In this document: piece after piece, positions 12,801 through 24,205 of the stretch
How the letters are laid out: each line of letters opens with the position of its first letter
Position numbering within the stretch: position 1 is the stretch's first letter
Source: Alnus glutinosa
Lineage: Eukaryota; Streptophyta; Magnoliopsida; Fagales; Betulaceae
Direction: 5' to 3'
Assembly (NCBI RefSeq): GCF_958979055.1
Contig: NC_084893.1
Location: 17,711,954-17,775,953, forward strand
DNA length: 64,000 bases
Notes under the pieces: generated by a model
What the model was told of the DNA's origin: nothing
Database searches by the model: none
The model's input: only the letters and a program-made list of their open reading frames with translations
Translations under genes and position numbers: made by a program

Positions 12801-14101
12801 CCCTTTATGCTTCACATGGTTCCCCTTGCTGCAGTTGTTAATGGTTGAAATGGAAAGGGCTGCAATTCTTATTTTTGTCTTGTTATTTCTTGTGATTTTC
12901 TTAATTTTCTGTTTTGATTCATTGGCATCATGCTTCATCAACAGGTTCAGCCAGTGCCAATGAGCCAGGTGATGTCTGAAGGAGCATATATCTTATTTTA
13001 CACGAGGTAGTCATTTACTTTGGGGCTATGAGTCCTCAATTTGTTTGTTGTCCTTTTCTTTACTTCCTCATGTGTTAGGTTTACTGTTTCCATTTGCACT
13101 CAACTGTATGTTTGTCTAAATTAGCCCTCTGAATCTTATCACTTCAGAGAAAGAAGAATCAAGTATTTTCCAAACTGTAGTGATTTAGATACTTTGTTTG
13201 GGCATTGCTAGAGAGAATACGATTAGATCAGTCCTTATATTACCGTGTTACTACGTTATAATTTGGTAACAGTTTTGAAAACAGTTTTCTCTTTTCAAAA
13301 CCAAAAATACTTTTTTCAAAACTATTAACAAACAATTCAAAAACACAAAATACTTTTCAAATGTGAACTCCATCAAAAAACACTTCTCACCTCTATATCA
13401 CATCAAAAAACTTTTCAAAACTATTATCAAACATATCCTTTTGTCACTCATCCAAGTGTCCTTACCTTGATATCAGTGGATCTCTATCCTGTATTTTGTG
13501 TCATGTCTTATTTATTTACTTATTTATTTACGTTTTGCATTTCCTGTATGATTTTGGAAGTTTTATGATATATTTTAGGTCTTGCCCCCGCCCTCAAAGA
13601 TCATACACTGATAAAACCTTCCAGCAGCAAGTTCCTGAGTCTGCAAGGAACTGCATTGCAAAAGCTCAGAAGCCTTCTAGGCCTGTACAAAGTAGACCTA
13701 GCAGCCAATATGTTGGTTTAGAGCCTTCAACAGATCCAAGACCAGATATTGCTTCCAGTTCTACCAACCCTACTTCTTTCAGGAGTGCAAGCAGAAATGT
13801 CCTGCCACCCATGGAAGCATACGCCGAGCCCATCTGCATGGAATTCTCTGATGCTACATCAAGTGATTGGTCGCTTTTTACAAGTTCAGATGAGGCTTCC
13901 TTCACAACTGAGAGTACTAGAGATTCTTTCAGTACTGTAGATTATGCTGATACATTCAATATAGATTCAATCTCGTCAATCTTCAACACCCTATATGCTC
14001 CGGAATACTCAAGATATTCTGCTTCTTGTAGAAAATTTTCAAGTAGTAGACCACATATTGGGTTTGTTTCCGAACAGAAGGGCCATGTTTTGAACTCATA
14101 G
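3942..14101 (+). CDS. UBP15: Ubiquitin-specific protease UBP15-like (MYND finger + USP domain), 13 coding exons
   Basis: Deubiquitinating cysteine protease; Arabidopsis UBP15 promotes organ growth and is a target of the DA1 peptidase. Coding exons: 3942-4228, 7215-7662, 7745-8213, 8290-8441, 8550-8638, 9132-9217, 9324-9486, 9669-9792, 9924-10081, 10196-10280, 10722-10934, 12945-13006 and 13579-14101. All junctions are GT/AG and all phases agree, giving 952 residues (Arabidopsis UBP15 is 924). Residues 11-27 form a membrane-spanning segment. The MYND finger is C76, C79, C87, C90, C96, C100, H109 and C113. Low-complexity sequence runs to about 450. The USP domain starts at LFPYEEF (454); the catalytic Cys483 lies in NCGNSCYAN, catalytic His739 in SGHYVSY, and the Asp in RIDD (755-756). 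The Ser-rich tail includes SLFTSSDEASFTTEST. Close word-for-word similarity to UBP15, rather than UBP16-19, supports the symbol. The TAG stop is followed by 54 open in-frame codons (see findings). Confidence 0.95.
6016..6296 (+). mobile_element. TRIM (miniature LTR retrotransposon) with perfect TSD
   Basis: Two 77-bp LTRs lie at 6016-6092 and 6220-6296; both begin TGTTAAAGTATTGATTAAAT and end in CA. LTR1 is followed directly by TGATATCAGAGC, a one-mismatch version of the initiator-Met tRNA primer site, and LTR2 is preceded by the purine tract GAGGGGGAG. The 5-bp flanks TAGAT (6011-6015 and 6297-6301) are identical. The internal part is only 127 bp and codes for nothing, as expected for a TRIM. 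Confidence 0.93.
6796..6830. repeat. T homopolymer tract
   Basis: A run of about 34 T follows a CTT-rich stretch inside UBP15 intron 1. It may be the A-tail of an old minus-strand retroposon, but no body was recognised next to it. Confidence 0.85.
10935..12944 (+). other. UBP15 intron 11 (2.0 kb)
   Basis: This is the second-largest intron; it separates the exon with the catalytic His/Asp from a 62-nt exon coding VQPVPMSQVMSEGAYILFY. It contains a run of TAATTTT words (about 11030-11080) and a CA-rich stretch (about 11925-11955). I see no nested gene; the 60-100-codon open frames here have no recognisable product. Confidence 0.75.
13262..13431. mobile_element. Small MITE in UBP15 intron 12
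   Basis: The left end TTTGGTAACAGTTTTGAAAA is repeated in inverted, slightly diverged form at the right end (TTTTCAAAACTATTATCAAA). The body is rich in CAAAA words. No clear target duplication was found and no coding capacity is present. Confidence 0.55.
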
Positions 14102-14924
14102 CCGTCAACCCAGCCTCCTGACGAAGTACAGAAACAGGAGTTTTCAAAACAGCTTATTGATCCTTCAACCGAACTCTCTTCTGACAGTAATTGCAGCGCA
14201 TTTGTAGAATATGGGAGTAACCCAATACATGGTCTTGATCGAACTTCTGGTCATTGCAAACACTAGTCGGTGGGAATTAACACTTACTGAAGTGGTAAGT
14301 TAGCTAGGAAGAAATCGTGCCTAAAAATTTTTGTTTTCATTTGCTTTCTTGACTGGGGCATGTGATTATTATTAAATTAACGAGGAAGAGAAATTCTCTT
14401 TACCATTGACATTGTTATTTAATGTAGGAAAGTGCTAGCAATTCACCAATCATCCATCTGTTTCCATGTTAGTTTTTAACTGCCAGAAACATCATACTTG
14501 TGCTTCACTGGTAGTTAAATTGCTTTTGGAAGATATGCCTTCGCTTTTATCATGAACAGATCATGTGACTGAAAAAATAATTTCAGAGCCCATATCATAA
14601 AAAAGTGGTTATACTTTATTGAAGACAACAGGAAGCACTTAGACACCAATTGTGATCAGGTCATGCAACGTTTTCATTACAGAGAAGTTCAGATATTCAG
14701 CACCCTTGAAGTTCCCTTTACATAAGACTACAACTCTTCAAACTGGTAGACTAGTAGATGGCTGCCATACTATTGGAATAACATGACAGTGAAAATCATC
14801 GTCGGTGTTTTTATTTTTTAGTACTGTTACAAGAACTGATATTTTATTTTGTCACGTCATCCCAGTTGTATGAAAATCGTATACTAAACAGCATTACTCC
14901 TTCAAATTAATGTTGTTAGCATAG
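14102..14924. other. Convergent 3' region between UBP15 and the SOUL gene
   Basis: Bases 14102-14266 continue the UBP15 frame for 54 codons after the TAG stop. The remainder should contain the 3' untranslated regions and poly(A) sites of both genes, which converge here. No other gene is evident. Confidence 0.6.
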
Positions 14925-16584
14925 TCATTTGTCTTTGATATCAAACAACATCCATATTTCGTTCACCCTGCTCTCGAATTCAAATGGGGAATTGTACTGC
15001 GCGACAGTGTAGGTTGATTTGTTGCCAGCTTCATGGCTTTTCTCAATGGCAGCAGACCAAACAGTGCCGGCAAGGCTGGCTTGCAAGGTAGCAGCTTCTA
15101 CCCCGACATCTGAGTCAGCGACAAATCCGCTGAATTCTCTCACTGCTGCATAAATGGGTTTCCATCTTTGGACAGCAAGTCCTTCCGCCGGAGGTGGGTT
15201 TGCTTGGTTGACTTTTGGGACATAAAAGCTAACCACAAATGAGGATTCACATAAAGGTCCGTCACTTGGTGAGACTTCAGTGATCACCGGCGCTGTCATC
15301 TCTATATATTCTTCATAATCATTCTTTCCTTGAATATAGTCGAATAGCCTAACACAATGACACAAACATTTAATAAGAAAAGAGGTCTCTATCACCTATT
15401 CTGGTAATTTATCAAATATATATGGAAATGATTGAAACAAGTAGTAGATCATACAAAATGCTACTCAAAAGAATAAAGAGTTTATCATAATTGATTACTT
15501 CCCTGTTATACAAAGAATGATTAAGAGATGAGAGACGTTTCTGAATTTTCCAAAGGTCTTCCATAAGTTTCAGAAGAGGGAAAGCTAAGGACTTAAAGTT
15601 TGTAGCTAATGGAAGTCAGCACCAGTACTTAACCTAAAAACATAACTTAATAGGAAATGATAAATTTAATAAATTAATCAATACTAATACTTTTCCTCAC
15701 ATGTGGGCTCAAACATCTATTTAGTGAGTGAAGTTCAACACGTGAGATATTTAATTGAATTAAGGGGCAAATTGACGAAGACAATTAGGTTCGTATTCAT
15801 GACCTCTAACTCTGATACTATATTATCTCACCACTAATCCCAAAAGCTTAAAGTTCTAAGTTCGAACTTTGTCTCCATTATTTACTTCACATTTCAATTA
15901 AAATAATATAAGTATTGCCTAATTCAACACGCGAAAGATTTCGAAATGAGTAGTGATTTCAATTATTCAATATGTAACTTACAAGCCATATACCCCGATC
16001 ACAATTGTAAAGTAGTAGCCAGAAATTGTTGTAATAGTCTATTTTTTTAGGTTTTAAATCATAAATTATTTCAAAAACTCAAGCAATTGATGTGAGTGAC
16101 TGAAATGATTTAGTCAAACTGTTATACAAGTAGCTTTGAGACTAATGGAAAGTGAGGCTCATAAGCGTTCTATAATAACACAGGAAAGTGAGACTAGATA
16201 TGTATCAACTGTTATCCTTCCAAATGATATATAAAATCTAGGATCATGAGTCACCATGTCTGATGCAATTATGCAGTGGATCAAGGTAATTACGAGTAGA
16301 ATAAGTTAATAAGGAAAATAAACTTACTGTAAGAAGCCAGTTCTGGTAGCTTCAACCAGAGAGATATCCTGAATGGGGGAGGTTGACATCCACACCGTGG
16401 AGTTGAGGCGGCGAATTTCATAGCCATTGCCAACGTGAATCACGTCATAGCTCGGGCACTCGATGCGGGTGCATGCCGGTGGAGGTATCCCTGAGCTTTT
16501 CTTTGTTTCAGGCCATTGACCCAACTGTGAATTCGAGAGGAGGCTCAAGAGAAGTGAAAGCTTCAACATGCTGTAAGCAGCCAT
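14925..16584 (-). CDS. Secreted SOUL heme-binding family protein, two exons
   Basis: SOUL/HEBP proteins bind heme or tetrapyrroles; the plant members with a signal peptide resemble the Arabidopsis At1g17100 group. Exon 1 is 16584-16328 and exon 2 is 15348-14925, with GT/AG borders, phase 2, and a CAG codon formed across the junction; the product is 226 residues. Residues 1-22 (MAAYSMLKLSLLLSLLSNSQ) are a hydrophobic signal peptide. The SOUL fold follows: CPSYDVIHVGNGYEIRRL, then LFDYIQGKNDYEEYIEMTAP with the family's typical MTAPV motif, a FVVSFYVP strand, and a C terminus ending NEIWMLFDIKDK. Length and domain order are normal and there are no frame breaks. The start ATG (16584) is the first in the exon and begins the signal peptide. 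The heme ligand and location are inferred from the family. Confidence 0.92.
15640..15965 (-). mobile_element. Degenerate TRIM-like retroelement in the SOUL intron
   Basis: Read on the minus strand this stretch has TATAGTATCAGAGTTAGAGG, a decayed Met-tRNA primer site, and a purine-flanked TTTGAGCCCACATG motif shared with the TRIM at 6016-6296. A second decayed copy appears to follow (about 15850-15950). LTR borders and target duplication could not be fixed. Confidence 0.5.
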
Positions 16585-16631
16585 GGCCGGGGTGGGGGAA
16601 TATCAGATGGAATGAATGGTGGCCGGGTGGG

Positions 16632-16650
16632 TTATATATTTATTTATAGA
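16632..16650 (-). promoter_or_regulatory. TATA box of the SOUL gene
   Basis: On the minus strand the sequence reads CTATAAATAAATATATAAC about 50-65 bases upstream of the start codon at 16584. Its spacing would give a short leader of roughly 20-40 nt. Confidence 0.6.
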
Positions 16651-17567
16651 TGGATGGGGTGGGATGGGGGAATATAAATGTTTTACATCCACTCGTTAAT
16701 TCAGAAGCAAGTCTCTCTTGTATGATAGATGATATATGTGAATCTTATTAATCCACACCACTTCATATCTTTGCCTACCTACAATATTCTCCACGCAAAT
16801 CAAGCCATCTATCACCTTCATGAAGCGTCTAACATTTTGCAATTAAAAAAGAAATTACTCTATGCAGTAAAATTGTGTCAAAACACTAGATAGATTTTAT
16901 TAGTGTGTTATGTCAGCGTCAATAAAATGACGACATATATCACTCTTAATAATATATATATATATATATATATAAACTAAAAAACTAAAGAAATTAAAAA
17001 CTTAAAGAATTGTTTTTAAATTTTTTTAGAATAATAAAAAAAAAAACGCATCATTTACCTAGCCTGATTGTAAATCTGGTAAACTATAGGGACAGATTTT
17101 AAATTTTTCCCTTTATTCTAACTAGTGCGGAATTACTCTCTTTTCAGTATCTACCCTCACAGTTCATAGAGTCCCAAAAGGTTAAAATTCAATATAAATT
17201 TTATGATTTTTTTTTTTTTTAGTAAATCTTAATTTAAGAAAAAGTTAAAATTGGAGAAAACTCCTGCTGACGAAGATTGTTATAGCAAATTTTCACACGA
17301 TCGGATCAGAGATGGAGTCCTCTAAAATAGAAAAAATAATAATTAATAGCAGTGCCCTGATCATAATATATCTAAATCTTCATCAGAAAGAGCTTTTATA
17401 TATATATATAATAAAAGAATATGATATAAATTCTTTACAAACTGAGTTGAAGGAATTGATTCAATCCAGTCTCTAAAAGTGTCATTTACAAGAGAGAATG
17501 TAACGAAATATTTCAAAGTTTCATTTAGAAGATAGAATGTAATGAATTATTTCAAATTTACAAATTA
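16651..17567. other. Intergenic region with TA microsatellites
   Basis: No gene is seen. TA runs occur at about 16950-16974 and 17397-17412. A short segment (17475-17560) repeats a motif of the form AGAGAATGTAA...GAA.TATTTCAAA twice. Confidence 0.5.
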
Positions 17568-17783
17568 TGTTCCGTTTGTTTCAGTATAAAATGGTTTTTG
17601 TCGTAAAATATTTTTAGGGAAGTCATTTTCAGAAAAATATTTTCCGTCGAAATCATTTTCCGGTGTTTGGCATGTACGGAAAATTACAAATATTTTTTAT
17701 ATTTTTATTCAATCATATTAATTTAAAAAAATTAAATTTTATTCACAACATAAAAAATATTAATATAAAATAATATAAAAATG

Positions 17784-19151
17784 GGAAAACTTCAATTTAC
17801 TCCCATGAAGTTGTCACCGATTTGCAATTCTATCACTAATGTTTCAATTTTGTTAATTACGCCCCATTAAGTTTCAGAAATTTTCAATTTAGGGATTCCG
17901 TCCAAATCATCTGTCTGATTTAACGAAATTTGCCTCACGTGCCTGTTAGGAATGAAAATGGACCAGAATGCTCTCTACAAAATGGCATCGTTTTGTGAAA
18001 TACCAAAACAAAAATTTCCCTCTACAAAACGATGCCACTTTGGTACAAAACGTCATGGCCCTGTCAGGGAGCGGGTTATCGGGGAAGACAGCGTCAATCG
18101 GGTCGTCCTTGACGGAGATGGATTGTGCGACGGATGCTAGCGCGAAGGCCTCCTAAAGTCGGCCGAAATCGACGGTACTTTGTTTCGTCAATTTCAGCCG
18201 AGTCGTTCAATGTCACGGCCTTGTCACTGGATTGAGGGAGAATGTCACAAATTTGAAGATGTATCGGAGGAATCGAAGTGGGTTTAGATAGAAATTTTTG
18301 AGGTGGGTCGTGTATCGGAGGAATTCCGTCCAGGTCTGGAAGACGATCGAGGCCGTCTTCCTCGACAAGTTTTAGGGTTCGTCTTCAAAACGGTGCCGTT
18401 TTGAAGCTTGGAGAAGACTTACGAAACGGTGTCGTTTTGTAAGAGGGTTCACTTTCTTTTTGGTGTTTCACAAAATGGTGCCGTTTTAAAGGGGGAAATT
18501 TTGTTAAGTCACGTAGAAGCTTTAAAACAGCACCGTTTTGAAGACAGCCCTAAAACAAAACCTAGATCTCGTCGGGGAAGACGGCCATGACGGATGCCAG
18601 AGCAGCGGCCTTCTAGCGTCAGGGACACAACTTCAGTACAATTGGCATGCTCAGAACACTGACATCCTCCCTCAAACCACCACCCTAGCTCAACCGCCTC
18701 GGCCTCCAGCGACAAGGCCGTGTCGTTGAACGACTCGGCCGAAATCGACAAAACAAAGTACTGTCGATTTCGGCCGACGCCAGGAGGCCTCCGTGCTGGC
18801 TGATCGGGGCCTCGTCATTGACATGCGCTCCATGGAGGACCATTTCCAAGTGATGATTAACGGGTTTTCGTCAGCCTAGGGTTTGCATCAGCCGATTGTT
18901 GAAGGAGACAGGGAGTGCAAAATGCAGCATTTTGTTGAGAAGAAAAAAAAAAGCCCTTACAAAACGCAGCATTTTGATGAGGGTATTTCCGTCTTTTTGT
19001 TTGATTTCGTGAAGTCAGATGGTTGATTTAGACGGAAGGGAGTGGATTGAAATTTTTTGAAACTTAATGGGGTGCAATTAACAAAATTGAAACATTGGTG
19101 ATAGAATTGCAAATCGATGACAACTTTATGGGAGTAAATTGAAGTTTTCCT
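17784..19151. mobile_element. MULE-like foldback element with ~450-bp inverted repeats
   Basis: The ends read AAAACTTCAATTTACTCCCA on the left and its inverse on the right. Inverted similarity continues inward through AATTTTGTTAATTACGCCCC to a well-conserved block of almost 90 bp (18143-18230 against 18706-18800, around GGCCGAAATCGAC). The arms are therefore about 447 bp with a central 475 bp. Several ACAAAACG...CGTTTTG palindromic words (such as CGGTGCCGTTTTG) occur, a motif seen in plant Mutator-like elements. No transposase frame exists and a 9-bp target duplication was not recoverable because the flanks are TA-rich. Confidence 0.7.
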
Positions 19152-19411
19152 TAATATATATATAGATATATATATTATATTTAGCGCATACGGATTTCGG
19201 TAAAAGTTGCCGAAATTTGGCCATTTGTACTGGATTTCGGCGAATTCGGCATGAAATGGCCAGATCCTAACCAGTTGATCGGAAGCCGGCCATCCTGGCC
19301 AGATCCCGGCTAGTTGGCTGGGGATTCGGCTAAAAAGGACAGATCCAGCCAGAACGGCTGGATCCATTCAGGATCCCGACCAATCTGGTCGGAATCTGGC
19401 GTAGTACACCC

Positions 19412-20126
19412 TGTTAGTATTTTATATTGGCAATATTCTGGTTGACAAAAAAACTTTATGTAACGGTTGCTTTTTAACAGGATGATCGGTTCTTCTTCAA
19501 AGTCTTCATGTGTTCGGACACAAGCTTCTAGAAGATGTCCATGAAGATTCCTTACAAATTCCAAGCCTAATCAACCAGTTCCTGTGCAACCGTACGGATG
19601 AGTCTTCGAAGGCGTCCGAACGCCCCACAGTGTCTAGCAGATTACGTTGAAGTCGTACGGACGACAGAGCAACACTGTCTGGACGCTAGGTCAATCATTA
19701 TTCTACACTGAGTTGGATTTCAGAAGTCGACACTGTTAAGGAAGTCTCTGCAAGTCGTCCGAACGACGTGGCAACACGTCCGGACGCTGTCCAGCATTTT
19801 AGAATATTCCAGTGTTCCGTTCGAATGCAGAAAGGAGTTATAGCGAAGACCGTCAGGACGCTCAGCCAAGCCGTCCGGACGTGGACCTAATAAGGAAAGA
19901 ATTGCGCTGTTTCTGAAAGGCGGTCGCAGAAGACCGTCCGGACGTGGCTATCTTCTATCCGAACGCTCGACAGCCAGAGTCTGAATTTCAGCAGATTTAG
20001 GCTTTCTGTAAGCCTATAAATAGAGGGCCCTAGGCTTGTAAATTGTATGAATTCTGTATCGAATTTCATAGTGCTTAGAGAGAGTGTTTAGGGAGAATCG
20101 AAGATCCGCTAGCTCTCAAGCCGTTG
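19412..20126 (+). repeat. 5' LTR (3'-truncated) of the SIRE-like element
   Basis: It matches the 3' LTR from TGTTAGTATTTTATATTGGC to AGCTCTCAAGCCGTTG and then stops, so a deletion removed the LTR end, the primer site and the start of gag. It carries several CGTCCGGACG-type words and a TATA-like CCTATAAATAGAGGG motif at about 20013. Confidence 0.85.
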
Positions 20127-20670
20127 ACTAATCATGTGATGCCTAACTCCAAGGAATTAGGAATACAAGGTAAGTTTATTCCTAAGTGTCATAATTGTGG
20201 GAAGATTGGTCATATTAGGCCAAATTATTATTTGTTGAAATTCCACAGGCCTTGGATTAAGTAGGATGCTCTGAGGAAAAGTGATTCTTCCTCATCAAAA
20301 TATGTCCCTCCGTATAGGAGACATATAAAATGTACGGGCAATATTGTTTGTAAGAATGCTAACCATATTTCTGCAGAGAAAGTCAAACAGCATTCCAACA
20401 AAAGAAGCCTGCCCACCTGTCATCACTGCGGCATCACCGATCACATCCAACCCAAATGTCCACAACTCCAACCTCAGAAGAAGAAGGCACAGAGGAAGTT
20501 GCCTACTAAGACCACGTCAGGTACTCTACCTTCGGTGGGACATCAGGTTACATGGCATCAGCGACAACAACAACAACGGTCTGTTCCGAAGAACACATCA
20601 AGGCACTACAAGAAAAAGTCGCAAAAGCCCAATAGCAACCATGCCTATAAAAGGTTGTTGAGTTTGTTAC
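20127..20670 (+). pseudogene. Copia gag C-terminal remnant with two zinc knuckles
   Basis: One frame reads FIPKCHNCGKIGHIRPN, a CCHC knuckle whose last Cys is replaced by Tyr (near 20180-20235). A second knuckle TCHHCGITDHIQPKC is complete (near 20410-20455) and is followed by a Lys/Arg-rich basic tail. Frames change between them. This is the nucleocapsid end of gag, which packages the element's RNA; it is not translatable as a whole. Confidence 0.75.
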
Positions 20671-22529
20671 AAAGGATGCTGAGGAGAATGGACACAATAC
20701 TCGATCACATCTACCATGGGTACACCAGGGTTGGGTCAGAAAGGATAAGACCATTCACCCTTTGAGGGGGAGTGGACTCACCTAGTATAGGTGCAATCTC
20801 ACCATGCCTAGGATTTTGGTTCCTCAATCCTAGTGCATACCAGGTATGTTTGCATTGCATTGATTGTCATATCTTATACATCTTATTTTTTCCTTGCATT
20901 CTGTTTGAGGAACCATTTTTTCTATCCCTAGATTTTCTCTTGATTGCTTTGAGAATTTTCTGCAGGTACATTCAAGGGATGACAGAGAAAGCATGTCACT
21001 GCTTTTCTGTCTTGATATAGTCAAACATCTCTCCCTGAGGTCAGGTTTGCTCTTATCTTACATACTTGGACTAAACTGTCTTCTTCTCTGTGTAAGCATG
21101 TTTTTGTTGTTTTTCCATTTTTTTCTCCTTTCAAAAAGGGGGGGGGGGGGGGGGGGGAAGAAAATTGCAGATATTTATTCCTGTTTTTAGCTTTTCAGAT
21201 ATCTTATGTATTTTTACCTGATGTCTCAGTTCTTGGTGCATTACTCTTTTTGCTTTTATATAACTGAGAGTTATTGTTTGATATCTGCAAAGTTTCCCTA
21301 CTGCATCTATTTGATAGATAGTTACTTTCCTCATGCGATGAAAATGTGCACTATCCAAGGCTCCCCTAAGGTACATTTTTTCTCTCTGTCTTTTAGCTTC
21401 TGGGAATTCTAATGAGAGAGATTTTTTTTTGCTAAGATGATCAAATTGTTCAACTCGCTAGTTGAACCTAGAACCCATAAATTCTAGCATCCTTTTTAAG
21501 TTGCAGCACCAAGTGATAAAAAGCATTCAAAACTCAATAAATATAGGTAAATAAAAAGATCTACTACTTTTGTGCTATAAATCTGTTTTTGAACTTGTCC
21601 CTATAGAAACAGTCAGTGACCAAATCATTGTGGAAATAGACGGTCACTGAAGGACGAAGTAAAAGAAAAGTGCTGCAGCTTAGGGAGAATGTAAAATAAA
21701 GTTTGACTTTTGACTGATCTACTATTGATTTTCTCTTTTATTTAGAAAATCCGGTTGCTTTAAGTCAGATCAGTGAACTTCATAACTTATTGAGAAAGCT
21801 TTCACACACACATGCATTGCATGAGTTAAGTTTACTATTGAAAAATTTCTATCTATAGGGAAATTTTTGTGCTTATTTACTCTTAACTCTCAATTATATC
21901 TTGATATATTTTTGAAATGTTATTTGACTGTTTTATCAGTTATTTATACATGTGTGTTCTGAAGCTAATGTTAGGAAGAAAAAAAAAATCTGCATATTTA
22001 CCTCTGTTTTTTAGCTTCTAGTGTGAAGTGTTCGAATGGACATGTGCTTGCGTCCGGACGTGCTCGGCTCTGTCGATCTCTTATCTGACAGCATGTCATC
22101 CGGACGAGTATGTACTACGTCCGGGTGTGAGCTTTTTGCTTTCTCTGCCAAACACACACTACTTTTTTCCTGTTCTATGTGTTGTGTGTGTTTTCTCTCG
22201 AACTGATCCCAAGATTTTGGCATTCTCTGCACATCTTTTCTCATTCCCAGGTATTTCCTTTGACTTTCCTTATTCTCTTAAGCTTTGGTTCTTTTTAGCA
22301 TATTGGAATCTTTAATTGATTTTGATTTGAGAGATTGTGCATGAATATCTTTTTTCTGTCTTTATGTTGGATGGATATTACTAATCTGTGCATTTTGGAT
22401 TGCTATATATATCTACTTTTGTATTTCTTTATGCATCCAATTGATAGCCATCATAATACCACATTCTGTTTGAAACTAACAGGATCTAATATTTATTTTC
22501 ATTTGTTTTCATTGTGGTGTTATTTTTGG
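20671..22529 (+). other. Non-coding interior of the SIRE-like relic
   Basis: No conserved domain is visible. The stretch contains a G homopolymer of about 19 bases (21140-21158) and, near 22030-22130, words of the LTR type (GCGTCCGGACGTG), which suggests that rearranged LTR pieces lie inside. Confidence 0.5.
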
Positions 22530-23121
22530 ATAGATTTCTCTTTAAATGTTTTTAGGAATATGTTGTCCAACGGCTTCCAACGTAGTGTCAGACAGAGGGC
22601 TCTTTGGAAAACAGACCAGTGTTGAAATCATATGTTCCAGAGATCTCAAATTTTAGATGAGCTCATTCTCCCTGCTCATACAGAGTCTTCCGTAACCTTT
22701 TCCTCTAGATCTGCACCAGCTAGAGATTCAGTGGTGAATCTTCTTTATCATCTTACAGAACACTTGTCTAAAGGATTTCTTTCTGCGGATGATCAGTTTC
22801 AGGCTAGAAAACTGAAGTGATTGAAAATTTTCAATCTATGGTTTCCCGGCTTCAGGAGCAAGAAGCCGAAGTGGCTCAAATTTAGGAAATGTGATATCTT
22901 GAGGTTTTGGTTTTCTCTTATGTTGATTTGAGCTTTTGATGAGACACTTTACTATTATTCTTGTTGTTTTGAATTTTAGTAATTGTGGTTTTCTCTTATA
23001 TTATGTTTACCCTTTGTCCTTTTGAGACAAAAAGAGGGAGTATTTTTTTTGTTTTGGACCGGGAATGTATTTTCAAACTGGTCAAGTGTTTTTTTGTCTC
23101 AGAATGGCCAAAGGAAAAGTT
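22530..23121 (+). pseudogene. Possible env-like region remnant and polypurine tract
   Basis: Short interrupted frames (for example one with NLLYHLTEHLSKGFLSADDQ at about 22738-22797) precede AAAAAGAGGGAG (about 23027) and ATGGCCAAAGGAAAAG next to the 3' LTR. The position matches the extra open frame that SIRE-type elements carry between RNase H and the 3' LTR. I cannot identify the protein itself. Confidence 0.4.
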
Positions 23122-24181
23122 TGTTAATATTTTATATTGGCAACATTCTGGTTAATAAAAACATTTTATGTAACGGTTGCTTTTTAACATGATGATTGGT
23201 TCTTCTTCAAAGTCTTCATGTATTCGAACAGTGTTCATCTCAAAGCATGTGACTGATCACAAGCTTCTATAAGATGTCCATGAAAATTCCTTACAAATTC
23301 CAAGCCAAATCAACCGGTTCCTGTGCAACCATCTGGACGAGTCTTTGAAGGCATCTGGACGCCCCGCAGTGTTTAGCAGATTACATTGAAGTCGTCCGGA
23401 CGACAGAGTAACACCGTCCGGACGCTAGGTTAATCATTATTCTACACTGAGTTGGATTTCAGAAGTCGACACTGTTAAAGAAGTCTTTGCAAGTCGTCCG
23501 GACGCTGTCCATCATTTCATAATATTCCAGTGTTCCATTCGAACGCTGAAATGAGTTATAGCGAAGACCGTCCGGACGTGGACCTGATAGGAAAGAATTG
23601 CGCTGTTTCTGGAAGGCGGCCGCAGAAGACCGTCCGGACGTGGCTATCTTCCGTCCGGATGCTCGACAGTCAGAGTCTGAATTTCAGCAGATTTAGGTTT
23701 TTTGTAAGCCTATAAATAAAGGGCTCTAGGGTTGTAAATTGTATGAATTCTGTATCGAATTTCATTGTGCTTAGGAGATGATGTTTAGGAAGGAATCGAA
23801 GATCCGCTAGCTCTCAAGCCGTTGTCGGTGTGTGCTCAACAGTTCGTGTGAAGTCTATCTTAGGGATCGGCCCTAAGCTAAAGGAATCAATTGAAGACCC
23901 CTTCAAGTAGGAGACTTGGTTGGGAAACGTTCACGATGGACTTTGTGTCAAAGTTAAATGTATGACTACTACATAAGGGTATGTGAGTACAAGTGTCTTG
24001 TAACTAGCTTTGTTTTCGGTATAGTAGATATCTTAGATTTGGCTGCCCCGGAGTGGTTTTTCTCTTCACAGAGTTTCCACTTTATCAACAAATATCTTGT
24101 CTTCTTTAAATTTCACATTTAAGATATTTTGTTGCACACAAACACACACTTGGTTGTTAGAAGTCATTATTTTATTTTTCA
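23122..24181 (+). repeat. 3' LTR of the SIRE-like element
   Basis: This 1,060-bp LTR begins TGTTAATATTTTATATTGGC and ends ATTATTTTATTTTTCA. It has the GGCTGCCCCGGAGTGG block that also occurs, inverted, in the solo LTR at 32835-34106, and many CGTCCGGACG-type palindromic words. Confidence 0.85.
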
Positions 24182-24205
24182 CACCCGGAATCCGGTGACA
24201 GTAGC

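Larger units (their letters stand above)
19412..24181 (+). mobile_element. SIRE-like Copia retrotransposon relic with perfect TSD
   Basis: A 5-bp duplication CACCC flanks the element (19407-19411 and 24182-24186). It starts with a truncated 5' LTR (19412-20126), then a gag zinc-knuckle remnant, a non-coding stretch, an env-like-region remnant, a polypurine region (AATGGCCAAAGGAAAAG) and a 3' LTR (23122-24181). Protease, integrase, reverse transcriptase and RNase H are missing. The lineage (SIRE/Maximus) is inferred from the gag knuckles, the pre-LTR motif and LTR similarity; the element cannot move by itself. Confidence 0.85.

Noticed and set aside
16950..16974. TA-rich tract considered as a promoter element
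   Set aside because: It is a simple TA microsatellite about 370 bp upstream of the SOUL start; a better-placed TATA box exists at 16632-16650.
20344..20765. Two overlapping frames at 20.3-20.8 kb considered as a host gene
   Set aside because: A CCHC knuckle and basic tail identify Copia gag nucleocapsid, and the segment lies between SIRE-like LTRs with a target duplication.
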